Positions 1 to 12,313 of a stretch of 64,000 nt of DNA are shown one piece after another; position 1 is the first letter of the stretch, and the number at the start of each line of letters is the position of its first letter. The translations under genes were made by a program, and so were the position numbers. Origin of the DNA: Heloderma charlesbogerti (Eukaryota > Chordata > Lepidosauria > Squamata > Helodermatidae); the NCBI GenBank assembly GCA_026122225.1, contig JANEZZ010001871.1, positions 1,426,001-1,490,000 on the forward strand. Reading direction: 5' to 3'. Under the pieces are notes generated by a model. It worked only from the letters and a program-made list of their open reading frames with translations, did not search any database and was not told where the DNA came from.

Positions 1-98
1 GGATGGCAGAAGACCAATGGATTGGGTAAACTTATATAGTCAGTGGAAGTATGGCTCAGTGTTATGGTGGTTTGCATCAGGGACATTAAACAGTGTAA

Positions 99-195
99 TC
101 CTATGCATGTCTAGTGCCGCAAGACTTTGTTTTTACTCAAAAGTAAATACCATTCAATGGGGCTTACTCCCCGGTAAGTGTGTAGGGTTGCAGTG
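99..195. repeat. Short palindromic MITE, copy 1
   Basis: Ends read inward as gtaatcctatgcatg and, inverted, aaccctacacacttac, with gtaaataccattcaatgggg in the centre. The same unit recurs at about 10002-10095, 34018-34075, 56053-56125 and 62832-62885, so this is a dispersed ~95 bp element. No coding capacity. Confidence 0.6.
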
Positions 196-789
196 TTGGT
201 GTGTAATTGAGCTTAAGAGAGGAGATCTTTGTTTCCTTAAGCAGAGCTTTTTCATGCTGCTTCCTCCTTGATAACAAAAAGAAAGATAAATAATTCATGT
301 TCTGTTAAAGCTTTAAACAGAATTAAAAACCTTTATCTCATTGCCCTCCCTTTTTTTAATTCTGTCTTAACTGAAATCAGAAGTCTCCTGCAAGTATGCA
401 GTTTGTAAATAGATGGGATTTGTTAGGGCTATCTGTACGCAAGAAACCTAGCTATGAGTAAGAATCTGATATTCTACCTCAATAGGTTTCTTTTTCTTTT
501 CTGTGTTGAAAATGCCCCTGAGTGGGCAGAAACATGTAAAGAGAGACAGAGACAGACAGACAAATCATTTTAAAGCTGCCTTTGGACCACCTTGTAGAAT
601 TTGGCAGGAGTGTGGATTACGGAATGGGCTGCTTTCAGTCTGCATGTTAATTTGGGAGGTGCAGATCAGGTGACTTTACTTTGTAATGTGGACCCTTCCG
701 CCCCACTGCAAATTCCTCAGGCATCCCTACTTTGGAATAGGGCATCTAAGACACTTCATTCAGCCTGGGGTCACACATCACTTTTAAGC

Positions 790-990
790 TGTGGTGATTT
801 ATAAGCTACTCACAGTAGCTTATAAACCACCATGGTTTATCATGTTGTCTGCAAGCAGTTTTCCCCAACCACAGTGGCTTATTCAGCCAAAATAAGCCAC
901 CTTGATCATGATCTGCAGTGAGCTTTGTTGAAACCATCGTTGCTTATCATGTCATCTGGAGTGCCACAGTGGCTTAAAGAGTGGTTTAAA
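790..990. repeat. Palindromic foldback repeat (ataagctac family)
   Basis: Contains several inverted copies of 'ttataagctac / gtagcttataa' and of 'accatggttta'. Related inverted units recur at about 1640-1760 (gctacacagtagcttat, tagcttataaagcatcatgg). The spacing suggests one disrupted foldback DNA element or two related copies. Confidence 0.45.
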
Positions 991-1639
991 AATCGCCTAC
1001 TGAGTCGCTTGGCAAGAGCGATCAAAACTGCTGCTGCTGCTTAGCTCCAACTGGCAGATCTCTGTTTCTAAGATCTGCCTAGCAACTGATTGTACTCTGG
1101 GAAAAGAAGGTGAAAGGGAGCAGGGAACGAAGAGTAGCAAGTGATTGGTTTCTGGTCACTTTTTGATGAGAAAAGAAAGTCTCACAGTTACCCAGTACAG
1201 CATTTGGAGGTACCCCACGAAGAGACCTCAGGTATAAAATTTTGCCTCCTTCCAGCCAACTGTCAAGTTGTTAGAACCCTCACCTCCCGTTTGGCACACG
1301 TGGGCAGGGATAAGGGAACGGCTTTGAAAACCAGCTGGTGAACAGGTGGTGGGAGGAGGGAACGAGAGTGGCAAGGAATGCCTTGAGGATCGGGGCACCA
1401 CTGGTTGGGTGGGGTGGTGGTGGGGAACTGAAAAGTGGCTAACTGTCGGCAACACACCAGTAATGGCAGGAATCTGCAGAGACAGAGGGATACACCCTTA
1501 GCATGAGACAGGCCAATCAGAGAGATGCAGGTGATGTAGCGGCAGCACAGGAGACTCCAGGATTTCATTTCCAATGCAAAGGAAGCTGGGATACCTGGCT
1601 GAGCAGGAGGACTGTAGATGGAGGAGGGGTGAGGGCAGG

Positions 1640-1780
1640 GAAAATAAGCTACACAGTAGCTTATTTGTCCTATCGTGTGGGGAATACAGTAGCTTATAAA
1701 GCATCATGGCTTAAAGTTTCGTGCAAACCCAGCCTCATTCTCCAAACAAACAGTCAGAATTGTCACATCTTCTGTTCTGG
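1640..1780. repeat. Palindromic foldback repeat, second unit
   Basis: Carries ataagctacacagtagctta, itself an imperfect inverted repeat, followed by agcttataaagcatcatgg, matching the unit at 790-990. Confidence 0.45.
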
Positions 1781-2164
1781 AAGTGCTTCAACCAAGTTTC
1801 CTCCTTAGAGCCTTCACCAAGCATTAAACTTTGACAAGTTAGGTAGGTTGTGTGTCCTTCAAGGTGTGATTACACAGGAACTATTCTGGTATTGTCCTTT
1901 TCAGTCCTTGGCTGCTGTCTACAAGAGAGTAAACACACAGTAAGCCTTATTAAAGATAGCTGATAAATCTTCTCCATTCTATGAAGGTTAAAGGTTATGG
2001 CTTCTTGTGACCTGTTCTGAGTTTGTTTAAAGTTTAAAACCATAAAAGTTTTTAGAATTTTTGAATTTTCACTTGAAAGTACTACTCTTTGCTGTTCATT
2101 TGAGCTTTTCCCCAGAACTTGAGTATGGCTTAAGTTCATAAAAGGCAAGCACAACTTCCAGACT

Positions 2165-2210
2165 CTTTAACACGTGCGTGTGCACACACACACACATACA
2201 TACACTGTAG
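2165..2210. repeat. (CA)n microsatellite
   Basis: A short GTGCGTGTG run passes into CACACACACACACA and then CATACATACAC; alternating purine-pyrimidine throughout. Confidence 0.8.
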
Positions 2211-4004
2211 ATTTATACTATGTGAATTAATAGTAGAACTTCAACCAACATAATCTCTGTAATCTATACAGAGATTAGATAGGAATCTGGGAGATGAGGC
2301 AATACACACTTTTGTGTTCCTATACCTAGTCATAATCAAGGTTGAAGATAACATATGGGATGTACATCTAGATGAATAGATGGTGCCTTCCTCTCTGGCA
2401 GCACAATTCTTTGAACTAAATATTGGGTTGGCTTCAGGATTGTATGAAAGGAAGGCAATGGGGTTCTCCCCACCCCCCGCTCCTCCCCACTGCAGCCACC
2501 TGGACTTCCTCAAAAAGCTGCTTCTGAATGGCATGGGGCCATGATGGCAGTTCAGTTTCTTATTGTATTATCCCTACATGGTATTCTGTGACAGGAAGAG
2601 GTAAATGGAGGGAGCATAATAAAAGGACTTTCACACTTCCATTTTTGTGCTTTGCTCATTTGCCTCTGTCAGTGCTTACACAGTGATAAACACAAAAAAT
2701 AACGTGCAAAACAGCCCTTAAAATGGATGGAAAATGAATCTATGATCTGCTCATTAGCACAAAAACTCCTCTACAGAGTTAGACATTAACAGTGATGTAT
2801 GGAACAAGGGTTCACAGGGATGCAGCACCAGCACTTATTAATAAGTAGGGATGCTGATGTCTTTTGCATCCCCTGCCCAGAATTCCCTGTCCCTTCTGAG
2901 CTTTATTTATTTGATTTGTACCCTGCCTTCCAACGAGAAAAGTGACACTCAAGGCGACTTACGGTTTAGCTGCAATCCTCACAATAGCAGGAGGAGGATT
3001 TTTTTTCCAGCAACAATACATAGTTGGGAGCTATACCTGTTGTAATGCAAAGTATTTTGCAGTGGCTTGGTCTTGAAAGAGCAATTAAGAACTAACAGCT
3101 TTATAACCTGCTCCAACATATGAAAACTGTTAGAACTGGTTTGTTGATGTGGATTAACACAGCTGCCTGCATTTTTGGCTTCTCCTTGGGGGCATGGCTA
3201 TGAGGACTGTCATGATGAGTGCCTGCACTTCAAAATTTACCACTGCAAGTTAAAGGTCTGTAGTATGTTTAAGACCACAAATGATGAATGATAGGAGGAC
3301 AGCAAATCCTACCCCAACTAGGAGAACTCTTGGGAAATAATGGTTCTTCAAGAAGCCCAGGTAAGTAGCACCTTGAGAGGTAATAAGAACACAGGGCTAC
3401 AAATGTTGGCACACCAAATAGTGGCTGATATTGAAGAAGAGTTGTAATAATTCAGACATGTAAATAGAATGAACAGGGAACTAAAGTAAGCTAGATAGCA
3501 AATGGGCAAGTGGACACTTGGGTTAGACTGAACTATAATAGAAGGTAATGGATTATAGTTGTGGATTCAGTAAGTTTGGAAAAGGCTTGAATCACTAAGC
3601 AATAGATACTATGCTTTAGAAATGCTATTAATAACCTTCATAGAATGTGTGAGCATATTAATGTGGATTGGGCTTGTGCTTTTTTTATTATTTCCCGTGG
3701 AAATACCATATATTGCCATTCCTTGTAGTAACTGAACATGGTTTTAGTAGCATGGGTAATGAGATGTGGTACTGTCCAGTTAGCTGTTATGCATGTCAGG
3801 CTGAATTATTGTTGAACTTGTTAGGTGAGTTTTAGTTCCTCAGGAATGAATTGGCAAGCCTGTCATCCAGAATGTTGGGTTTATAAAATGCCCCAAGAAG
3901 GCAGTGCTTGAAATATTGAATTATTAAATCAGTTACCTAAGGAACTCTGTCTCCTTGTTTAAAATAGATTTCTCTTCCAGAAATCCCCTTTCCACCAGTT
4001 GTTG

Positions 4005-4265
4005 ACGGGATTCAGATGACATGCTGTTATTCATCGTGGGGGTTATTTAATACATGATGAGTCACTGAGCATGTGGGTCCCAGTTTCCATATGCAACCCC
4101 AGCTCAGAGATTGTCATGTTGTGTGAACCCAGTGAGCGTGGGTTACGCGAGGGTTAAACAACATAATCTTAAAACAGACCATGGCTTGCATATTCAAAAT
4201 GGCAGCCAAACCATGGGTTTAATAACCATGGTGGGCTGTCATGTGGTGTGAACAGCCTCATTGTG
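4005..4265. repeat. Foldback MITE (hAT-like)
   Basis: The left end reads gattcagatgacatgctgtt and the right end, inverted, gttcacaccacatgacagcc. Inner units such as aaccatgggtttaataaccatggt are palindromic. Similar ends occur in the elements at 54065-54465 and 24165-24705, so these may be one family. Confidence 0.45.
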
Positions 4266-5183
4266 TTCAAATAATTTTTGGAAATATGTGAACATATGAA
4301 CATTAAGGCAACTACTCAGACATCCTTGTCAAACATACTTTTCAACACCTGCCATTTAAGACTGTTCTTCTCCTTATGAAGACACACAGGTTCCTACAGG
4401 GTGTATTATCTTTTGTAACTGAAGTGGAATAAAGCATACAAAGGATGTAGATTAAAAATTATAATAGTTACATTCTGAATTTTGGTTGGCTACATTTTAA
4501 ATGCAGTTCAGTTGGGTAAGAAAGTTAGCATTATTACTGTTCTTACAAGATCTATCAACTAGCTGGGCCCTTTTAGTCAGTTCTCTTACATGGAATATTT
4601 CTGGTTTGACATTTTTCTTTCTCTTTCTGGAATGACTTCATACATAGTAGTTTCAACTGCTAAAAAATCTAAAATGAACTTGTTTATGGTGGGATTTCTG
4701 AATGTAGAAATTGCTGGATTTCAACTTTGTAAATGAAGTAAAAAAAAAAAATGCATGCCAAAATTTGAAACTATTGTGACTTAAGGAGAACTGACAGAAC
4801 TGGGAGTTTATTCATTGAGGTTGAATTTGATTATGGGGCAAGTTTCCCCAAGCACTAGGGAGATCCACATCTTGAGAATCGATAAATTTGGCTTTGGTAA
4901 ATTATACTGAGCAATGAAGATAGTGGAACACTGTTAAGTGCTATAGTTTCTGATCAGTCACTTTCTTTGCAGTATTTTGAGTCACAGCAGTTGAACTAAT
5001 CCAAAATTGGTAGAGTTCTGAATTCCCATGTTCATAATACATATGTTGATAGCTAAGCTGAAAGCAACTTCTTAAAAGAAGAATACACTATGAGGCAGAA
5101 AAGGTGTACCACATATTTCGGCTATGAGACTTGTAAAATTTAATTGTGGAGATCATACAATCTTTTCCCATAGTTTATAATTT

Positions 5184-6992
5184 ATCATAGAATCATAGAA
5201 TAGTAGGGTTGGAAAGGGCCTACAAGACCATTGAGTCCAACCCCCTGCTCAGTGCAGGAATCCAAGGCAGAGTATCCTCGACAGATGGCTGTCCAGCCTC
5301 ATCTTGAATGCCTCCAGTGTGGGAGAGCCCACTACCTCCCTAGGGAATTGGTTCCATTGTCATATTGCTCTAACAGTCAGGACGTTTTTCCTGATGTTCA
5401 GCCGGAATCTGGCTTCCTGTAACTTGAGCCCATTATTCCGTGTCCAGCATTCTGGGATGATCGAGAAGAGATGCTGTCCTTCCTGTCTGTGACAACCTTT
5501 CAAGTACTTGAAGAGCGCTATCATATCTCCCCTCAGACTTCTGTTCTCAAGGCTAAACATGCCCAGTTCCTTCAGTCTCTCTTCTTCATAGGCTTTTGTT
5601 TCCAGTCCCCTTATCATCTTTGTTGCTCTCCTCTGAACCCTCTCCAGCTTGTCTGCATCCTTCTTAAAGTGCGGCACCCAGAACTGAGAGAGCCAGTATG
5701 GTGTAGTGGCAAGAGCGTTGGACTGGGAGCTAGGAGATCCGGGTTCTAGTCCCCACTCGGCCATGGAAGCTCACTGGGTGACTTTGGGCCAGTCACATAC
5801 TCTCAGCCCAACCTACCTCACAGGGTTGTTGTTGTGAGGATAAAATGGAGAGGAGGAGGATAATGTAAGCCGCCTTGGGTTCCTTGCAAGAGGAATAAAG
5901 GCGGGATATAAATGCAATAATAAATAAATAAATAAATAAAAACTGGACACAGTACCCCAGATGAGGCCTAACCAGTGCTGAGTAGAGGGGAACTAGTACT
6001 TCCTGGGATTTGGAAGCTATGCTTCTCTTAATGCAGCCCAAAATAGCATTTGCCTTTCTTGCAGCCACATCGCATTGTTGGCTCATATTTAGCTTGTGAT
6101 CTGCAACAATTCCAAGATTCTTCTTGCTTGTTGTGTTGTTGAGCCACGTATCCCCCATCTTGTAACTGTGCATTTGGTTTCTTTTTCCTAGGTGCAGAAC
6201 TTGGCATTTATCCCTATTAAATGTCATTCTGTTGTTTTCTGCCCAGCGCTCCAGTCTGTCAAGATCACTTTGAATTTTGTTTCTGTCTTCCAAAGTCTTA
6301 GCTCTCCCGCCCAATTTTGTGTCATCTGCAAATTTGATAAGCATTCCTGCACCTCCTCCTCCAAGTCATTAATAAAAATGTTGATGAGCACTCGGCCCAG
6401 GACTGAGTCCTACGGTACCCTGCTCGTTACCATTCCCCAGTTTGAGAAGATCCCATTGATATGCACGCTTTGAGTCTGATTCTGTAGCCAACTGTGGATC
6501 CACGTGATAGTTGTTTCAGACTAGCCCACTTTGAACTAGTTTGCTCATCAGGATATCAGGGGGCACTTTGTCGAAAGCTTTGCTGAAGTCGAGGTATATT
6601 ATGTCCACAGCATTCCCACAGTCCACAAGGGAGGTTACTTGATCAAAAAATGAGATCAGATTTGTCTGGCAGGACTTGTTTTTGACAAATCCATGTTGGC
6701 TTCGAGTAATCACGAGCATTGTCTTCAAGGTTCTTACAGATGGATTGCTTTATAATCTGCTTCAGAATTTTCCCAGGGATTGATATCAGACTGACTGCTC
6801 TGTAGTTCCCAGGTTCCTCCTTTTTGAAGATAGGGACAACATTAGTCCTCTTCCAGTCATCTGGCACTTCACCCGTCCTCCATGATTTCTCAAAGAGAAT
6901 AGACAGTGGCTCTGAGAGTTCTTCTGCCAGTTCCTTTATTACTCTAGGATGCAGTTCATCTGGTCCTGGAGATTTGAACTCGTTCAAAGTAA
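5184..6992 (-). mobile_element. CR1 LINE, 5'-truncated, with nested SINE
   Basis: Antisense reading recovers the CR1 reverse transcriptase: NEFKSPGPDELHPRVIKELA near 6980, then VVPIFKKEEPGNYRAVSLIS, DFSKAFDKVP near 6590, and the active-site segment FADDTKL near 6320, continuing to DLDRLERWAENNRMTFN. The 3' end is at 5184 and carries the hallmark CR1 terminal repeat (on + strand, tcatagaatcatagaatag followed by gttggaaagggcctacaag). Frameshifts break the frame near 6720 and 6510, so it is inactive. A tRNA-derived SINE splits it at 5687-5940. The 5' half with the endonuclease is missing, as usual for CR1. Confidence 0.93.
5687..5940 (+). mobile_element. tRNA-derived SINE nested in CR1
   Basis: Begins agagagccagtatggtgtag, with an A-box-like tggtgtagtggcaagag and a B-box-like gggttctagtcc near 5741, and ends in (AAAT)n. 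It is flanked by AACTG at 5682-5686 and AACTG at 5941-5945, the target-site duplication, and removing it restores the CR1 phrase 'cccagaactggacacagtac'. The body (gtgactttgggccagtcac, ctcacagggttgttg) is a very common lizard SINE. Its 3' part also lies in both arms of the inverted duplication at 33.2-34.9 kb. Confidence 0.9.
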
Positions 6993-7159
6993 TTATTTAA
7001 AATGTTAAACAGTATGATCTATTATTTCAAACAGTTCCTTAGATTGCATTGTCAATATTTTATTTGCCTTCTGTGGACTGAATTAACACTAAAGTCATTT
7101 TTGCTAGAAATTCTCCTTCCTATTGTGAGAACAATACATTTAATTTTAAAGCTTTCAAC

Positions 7160-7560
7160 TATTAGGGGTGGTTCAGACATAATGTTAAACTATGGTTTAG
7201 CATTATGAGAATAACCCTACCCTTGGGCTTGCAGTCTGTCCCCCACCCCCAGCATGGCTGTGAGGGAAGTTTGAAAGCTTTTGCTTCCATTTTTTATTAG
7301 CTGCAGCTTGCTAAGTTTCTGAACCTGGACAAACTGGTTAATCTTAACCAGTCTGAAATCTTAATATTGAAACCATTAGTTTCAAATGGGCTAACTTCAA
7401 CCCACAGTTTATGAAGCAGGCTTGTTTTCACTAACCATAGTTGAGATTATCCACAGTTCAGGGTTCAGGTGAGATGCCAAACTGCAGTTAATCTAAAACT
7501 GAAGCGAAAGTTTCCTGTCTCACAGCCATACCAAAAGAGGGGGGGAGTGCATGAGCCTTG
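7160..7560. repeat. Foldback MITE, family shared with 20335-20700
   Basis: Starts ggttcagacataatgttaaa and contains gaaagcttttgcttcc, accatagttgagattatcc and agtttaagattaac-type inverted units. The copy at about 20335-20700 has the same units in the same order (ggaagcttttgcttcc, accatagttaagattaacc). No coding capacity; ends are approximate. Confidence 0.55.
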
Positions 7561-8924
7561 AGGGAGGCTAGGCTCATTGTTATATAACCAAACACAACTT
7601 CAATTGAGAAACATAGTCTTGCAGGACAAAATGAAGCTTGCATTGTGCTCTCATAATTAACATAAGTTAACATACTTTATTTCACTCCTTAAATTCTCAG
7701 TTTGACCTGGGAAAAAGAGGCAGAAGACTAAACTCTGATTTACTGACTTGGGTTAAAATGGCAAAAGTCTGGTATCATGTGAGGATTATGTCCCTGGACT
7801 TCAGCATTTTGCTTGTGTCATTTGTTGTAAGTGGAGTACTTTGTGACTGTGTTGCTTCCTTTCAAACAGCTGCGGATGAAAATAATCAGGCAGGTCGATT
7901 CTATCAGCTTCTCAGAACACACATTTAAGTACACGTATGGGGCTGGGGGAGTGAAACTGGTAAATTGCAGCTGATAACACAGTTTTTCATAATAACACAG
8001 TTTTCTGCACATTTTTTCTATTAGATATAGTAAGTAATGTTTTTTAAATGGAACAGTAACATAAAATGGGTGTGATTCCTGAGTGTACACTCTTCTTAAT
8101 TTGAGAAATAAATGTAAAGCTCTGTGCAGATCCTTGAAAAGGGCCATGGAGACTATAGTAACAGTTAAGCCAAACTGCATTTGGCTCACAAAACATAAAC
8201 TATTTTGTAGTGTTAGTACAGATCTCTGTGTTTAGCCTATGATTTGAGTTGCCAAAAACATGAAAACATAAATCCAACTCTCTCTGTATATCAAGTTGTG
8301 TGCTCTATACAACTTCTTTGACATAGTTTCCTGCATATACATGGGTTTTGTACTGCCTGTTTGTGCTTCCATTGGTGAACTATAACAGTAAGCTTCCAGG
8401 AGAAAAAAAGATGGTCTAGCCTTATGCAGACATGACTCTGTCGAGCCCGTGCCTGCATCTAGGGAATCAGGACTGCCCTTTCTCTGGGCTTTCTTCATGG
8501 GCATATGTTTGGTGTCATGATCAGATAAGCGCCTACACATCTAAGCCATAGTCTGACCTGAACAATTGTTACCCTTAATTTTGAGAGGTAATATCACAAA
8601 GGTGGGATCTGCATGGATAGACAGTTAGATAATAATGTCCAATGGGCAGAGGTCAGAGTGGGGTAGTGCAATCTCAAGCCCCCATCCTGTTAGACTCTCC
8701 ACAGACGGATTGTATTCACTAGTTGCTCTGAAACTAATATTTCACTCGTATGTTTAAATATGAACTTTCATATTAACATAGGAGTACCCTTGAACTAAAC
8801 AACCCATCCACTTTTTAAAATTCAGACATTACGCATAGCAAGTATACGTTCCATCAGAATACAAACTATCAATGGCTAAGGCATAAATAGGTGCTAGTAA
8901 TGGTAGTAATGTATTACTTCCAGT

Positions 8925-9063
8925 ATCAGGGGCAGTATACCTCTGCATTCCAGTTAATGGGAAATATGAGAGGGTGCTGCTGCATCTGTCTGGTTGGCCA
9001 CTGTGAGAACAGAATGCTGGATAGGACTTTGGTCTGATCCAGTATGGCTTTTCTAATGTTCTT
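8925..9063 (+). mobile_element. 3' tail fragment of a CR1-clade LINE
   Basis: Ends ctggttggccactgtgagaa ... ggtctgatccagtatggct ... atgttctta. The same 3' tail, better preserved, closes the LINE at 52440-52660. This is a short relic of that family on the + strand. Confidence 0.75.
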
Positions 9064-10001
9064 AAACATTAAAAGTTACTATAAAAAGTCCTTTTAGAAT
9101 TCCTCATGCTGTAAGTATTTTCTAAAACATTAAATTTGGTTCATTTTTAAGGGATCATCCTAAGTTGTTGGTATGGTCCTTTAATGGATATAGTGGAATA
9201 CTAAGTTAACATCAGGATTTCTAATTATTTCAAAGCATTTTTTTACCCTCCTTTTCAGCCCTAAAGGCTCCCAGGAGAAAGGGATGAGAAGTAAAGAGGG
9301 GAGTCAAGCAAGCTCAAACAGTAACTCATAAAGTTAAAAAGCAATTCTTAGGATGACTGAATGGAAACAATTCAGGGAGAGGGAAGAACCCAATGGAACT
9401 GGTCTTCCAGCAGAGCTAATAGAATGACCCAGGATGCTTCTAATTTCTATTGCCCCAAATGACAAGGTATTATTTTTGGCCCCTTTATTTTAAAGCCCAG
9501 TGACTTCACCTCTGCAAAGAATACTTTCTTTCTAAATTGGTTTTAAAATTTGTAACCAAACATGACTTCATGGAGTCACCAGGGCAATTAACATGCATAT
9601 TTGCCGGAAGCTTGAATTACAGTTGTGTTTTAAAGCTAAGCTATTTTCCTTCCATTTCCTTAGCTTTAAAGGCTTGTGCTCTATCTATGAAAGTTCACAT
9701 GAAGGTCAGTTTTTCAGACAAGACAGCCCATCAGTGTAGTAACTTTAGCTGGCATGTACACTATTTAAACTCTGTTCACTCAGGCTTAAAATACCCTCTA
9801 ATTCCTTTGAGAATTAAGTTTAGGATATCGTCACATGACTAGCTTTCTGTTCAGTCTGAAATATTAAGAACCCTGTCTAAACCTAAGGAATTTCAAGAAG
9901 GGAGCAAGCAAGGCATATTTCAGGACATAATGCAGAGCTACGTTAAAATCCTGTAATTTTAAAATTGCTTGTATAAGTTAGGGTGTCAACTGCTGAAATT
10001 T

Positions 10002-10095
10002 TTCCAGTACAATCCTGTATATGTCTACTCAGACGTAAATTGCATTGCGTTCAATGGGACTTACTCTGAGGTAAGTATATGGGATTGCAGCCTTT
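10002..10095. repeat. Short palindromic MITE, copy 2
   Basis: Reads acaatcctgtatatgtctac at the left, gttcaatgggacttactctg in the middle and ggtaagtatatgggattgca at the right, matching the copy at 99-195. Confidence 0.65.
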
Positions 10096-11014
10096 AAACA
10101 TATGCATATTAACTGCTCAATTAAATGATTAAATAAGTTTACATATCAAATAAAGCATGTCCTCACTGATTTAAATTGGCCCTCATCATTAATCAGCTGA
10201 AGCTTTAGTTGATTGATATACTAAGTAAATTATAGCTTGTAACCTTTAAAAGTTTCTGCTGTAGAAGTGGAAAGTGTCTTTAAATTCAGTGGTTGCATAT
10301 CTGACTTTTATTATTGTTTGTCTTTACTGTTAGTATGGTGGCATTTTGATATTGGCTCCCTTTCATTAATAAGAGAACTGGGATTAAAAGTGTCAGGTGA
10401 ACAAAGTGACAGGGAAATTGTTTGAAGTTCTAAAAATTTTGTTATGTATTTGGAAGCAGGATAATTGCATAGAATGTGCCCATAACTTACATAAAAGAAA
10501 CTGGATAAACTCAAATCATCTCATTTCCTTTTCATTTATTATATTTCTCTACCACCCCATAGCTGAAGCTGTCTGGGCGGTTCACAAAAATCTCAATTAT
10601 TGTTTAAAAAAAAAAAAGTGGGGAAAGGTAAAATAGCATCTAGCTATTTTTGTGGTGCTGGTCTGTATAGTATGCATAGCAATAGACCATTGCTCTAAAG
10701 TCTTACATGTGACATCAGTGTGTGTAGAAAATGTAGAATAGATGGATCAAAATACCTTATTGGAGCAAATCCTTGAACTTAATACTACTCATTTCTCAAG
10801 TAGCAAATGCAATTTGCATTTATAATAGACAATTACTGAAATAGTGATTACAAACTGGAGATGCTGTGATTGCCCACAAGACATATGCTATGAGAATCTG
10901 TGCTGTCTTTAAAAGTACATTGAAGGGGGCTCACCATGGCACTTTATCCAATCTATGTTCCTGTATATTCTGTGCCTGGTGCTCTCACTGGCTCTGTTTG
11001 GAGTATCATATCTC

Positions 11015-11375
11015 AGCTTATTAAGCCAATATATAATTGAGCCTTTTGCTTGCATATGCGGTCTCTCCACTCCTCCCTTTGCTCAAGCCACAATTAAACC
11101 AACAAGTCTGTAACCAACCCATTTTATTCAGACTGGGAAATTGTGGTTACCAGCTTCAGGGCTAGCTGGGATCTTAAACCACAGTTTGAAGATGGGTGAA
11201 GTTCCTGGCTTGTTCTGAAACTGGTAATTGTAGTTTCCCGTTTTTAATGAAATAGGAAACAATGGTTAATTGGAGGTGTCTTGTTGTACTTGCAGATTGT
11301 GCAGGAATGAAGGGGCTGCATGGGCAAAATCCTTGATTGTATCTTGGCTTATTAAGTCAAGACATTGTCAAAACA
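11015..11375. repeat. Probable foldback element
   Basis: The ends read agcttattaagccaatata and, later, ttggcttattaagtcaagac, with paired inner units such as aaaccaacaagtctg/aaccacagtttgaag. It resembles the other foldback MITEs here; ends are approximate. Confidence 0.35.
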
Positions 11376-12191
11376 GACCACTGTATCACTTGGAGTGAGT
11401 GGAGCTTGCCAGCAGAATAGATGTTTGCCCATAAATGACTGGCTTACCCACTGGAGTGAGAGCAGTTCTACTTAGCCTCTGTGTAGGGTGCTGGCGGACT
11501 CAAACTGAAACCTGGAAGTGGAGCCCAGCCACCTTAATCTCTGTACTGATTTGGTAGCTTGCTGAAGGTCAGAACTGCTGGTCTGCTCTTTGCTGCTGTT
11601 CAACACCATCCCTGCAGGTTGCCAGACAGGAGTATTGTAACTATCAGCTCAGCAAGGTTCCTGTGACATAAGACCAATAGGGTACCACCTGACCCTTAAA
11701 AGCTGCCCAGCTTCTCTGTGCTACTCAGTGCTCAGGCATAGACTTAGCTATTTTGTTCCCACTTGCCTCTTTCCTTGACTGTCAGCTTGTTTCCAGCCTT
11801 TATATGCTACCATCAGTATCATCCAGTATGGCACAGAAAGTCCAGCCTGCAGGGCATCAAAGTCTGGCCCATGCAACCTGTTGGGGTTCCTCCAGGGTGC
11901 TGGGCTTCAACTCCATGCCCCACCCTCTGGATGAATCCCCTAGGAGGGCATCCCCAACAGCAGAACCCTCACTGTTATCTCCAGTCTCATTTGCAGGGCA
12001 GTCTGATCTCTAGCAGTGGGGCCTGGGCATTAGGACTCACCTGTGCTGGAAAGAGCAGCCACTCTTTCTGCACGTGGGTGCATCCCCTTCTTCTTCTTCG
12101 CCTACCCTGTTTCCTTCCCCCCATTATGGGAAGGAGGTGGGGCAGGTGAGGATGGGGCAGAGCCAACCTAGTCCCCTTCGCTCCTCCCTCA

Positions 12192-12313
12192 GACTGGGCT
12201 GGCTTGGTTTCACTGCACATGGGTCTTTCCTAATTGGGAAAGACCGCGCGCAGTGAAGCCCAGTCCCTGGGCCAAGTGCTGGGTGGAAGATCAACCCAGC
12301 GCTTGGGCCAGGG
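12192..12313. repeat. Two consecutive GC-rich hairpins
   Basis: First hairpin: gactgggctgg...ttcactgca ... gggtctttcc pairs with gggaaagacc...gcagtgaagcccagtc around a taatt loop. Second hairpin: ccctgggccaagtgctgggt (12265-12284) pairs with acccagcgcttgggccaggg (12294-12313) around a 9-base loop, with two mismatches. They are probably the core of a MITE or LTR relic, not a terminator. Confidence 0.6.

Noticed and set aside
5701..5760. tRNA-like A and B boxes
   Set aside because: They are the head of a SINE with target duplication and A-rich tail, not a functional tRNA gene. The same applies to the SINEs at 30.5, 48.9 and 49.1 kb.
5360..6987. Several long - strand ORFs with RT-like sequence
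   Set aside because: They are fragments of one CR1 LINE broken by frameshifts and a SINE, not host genes.
12265..12313. Hairpin as a transcription terminator
   Set aside because: Bacterial-type terminators do not apply here; it is intronic in a vertebrate gene.
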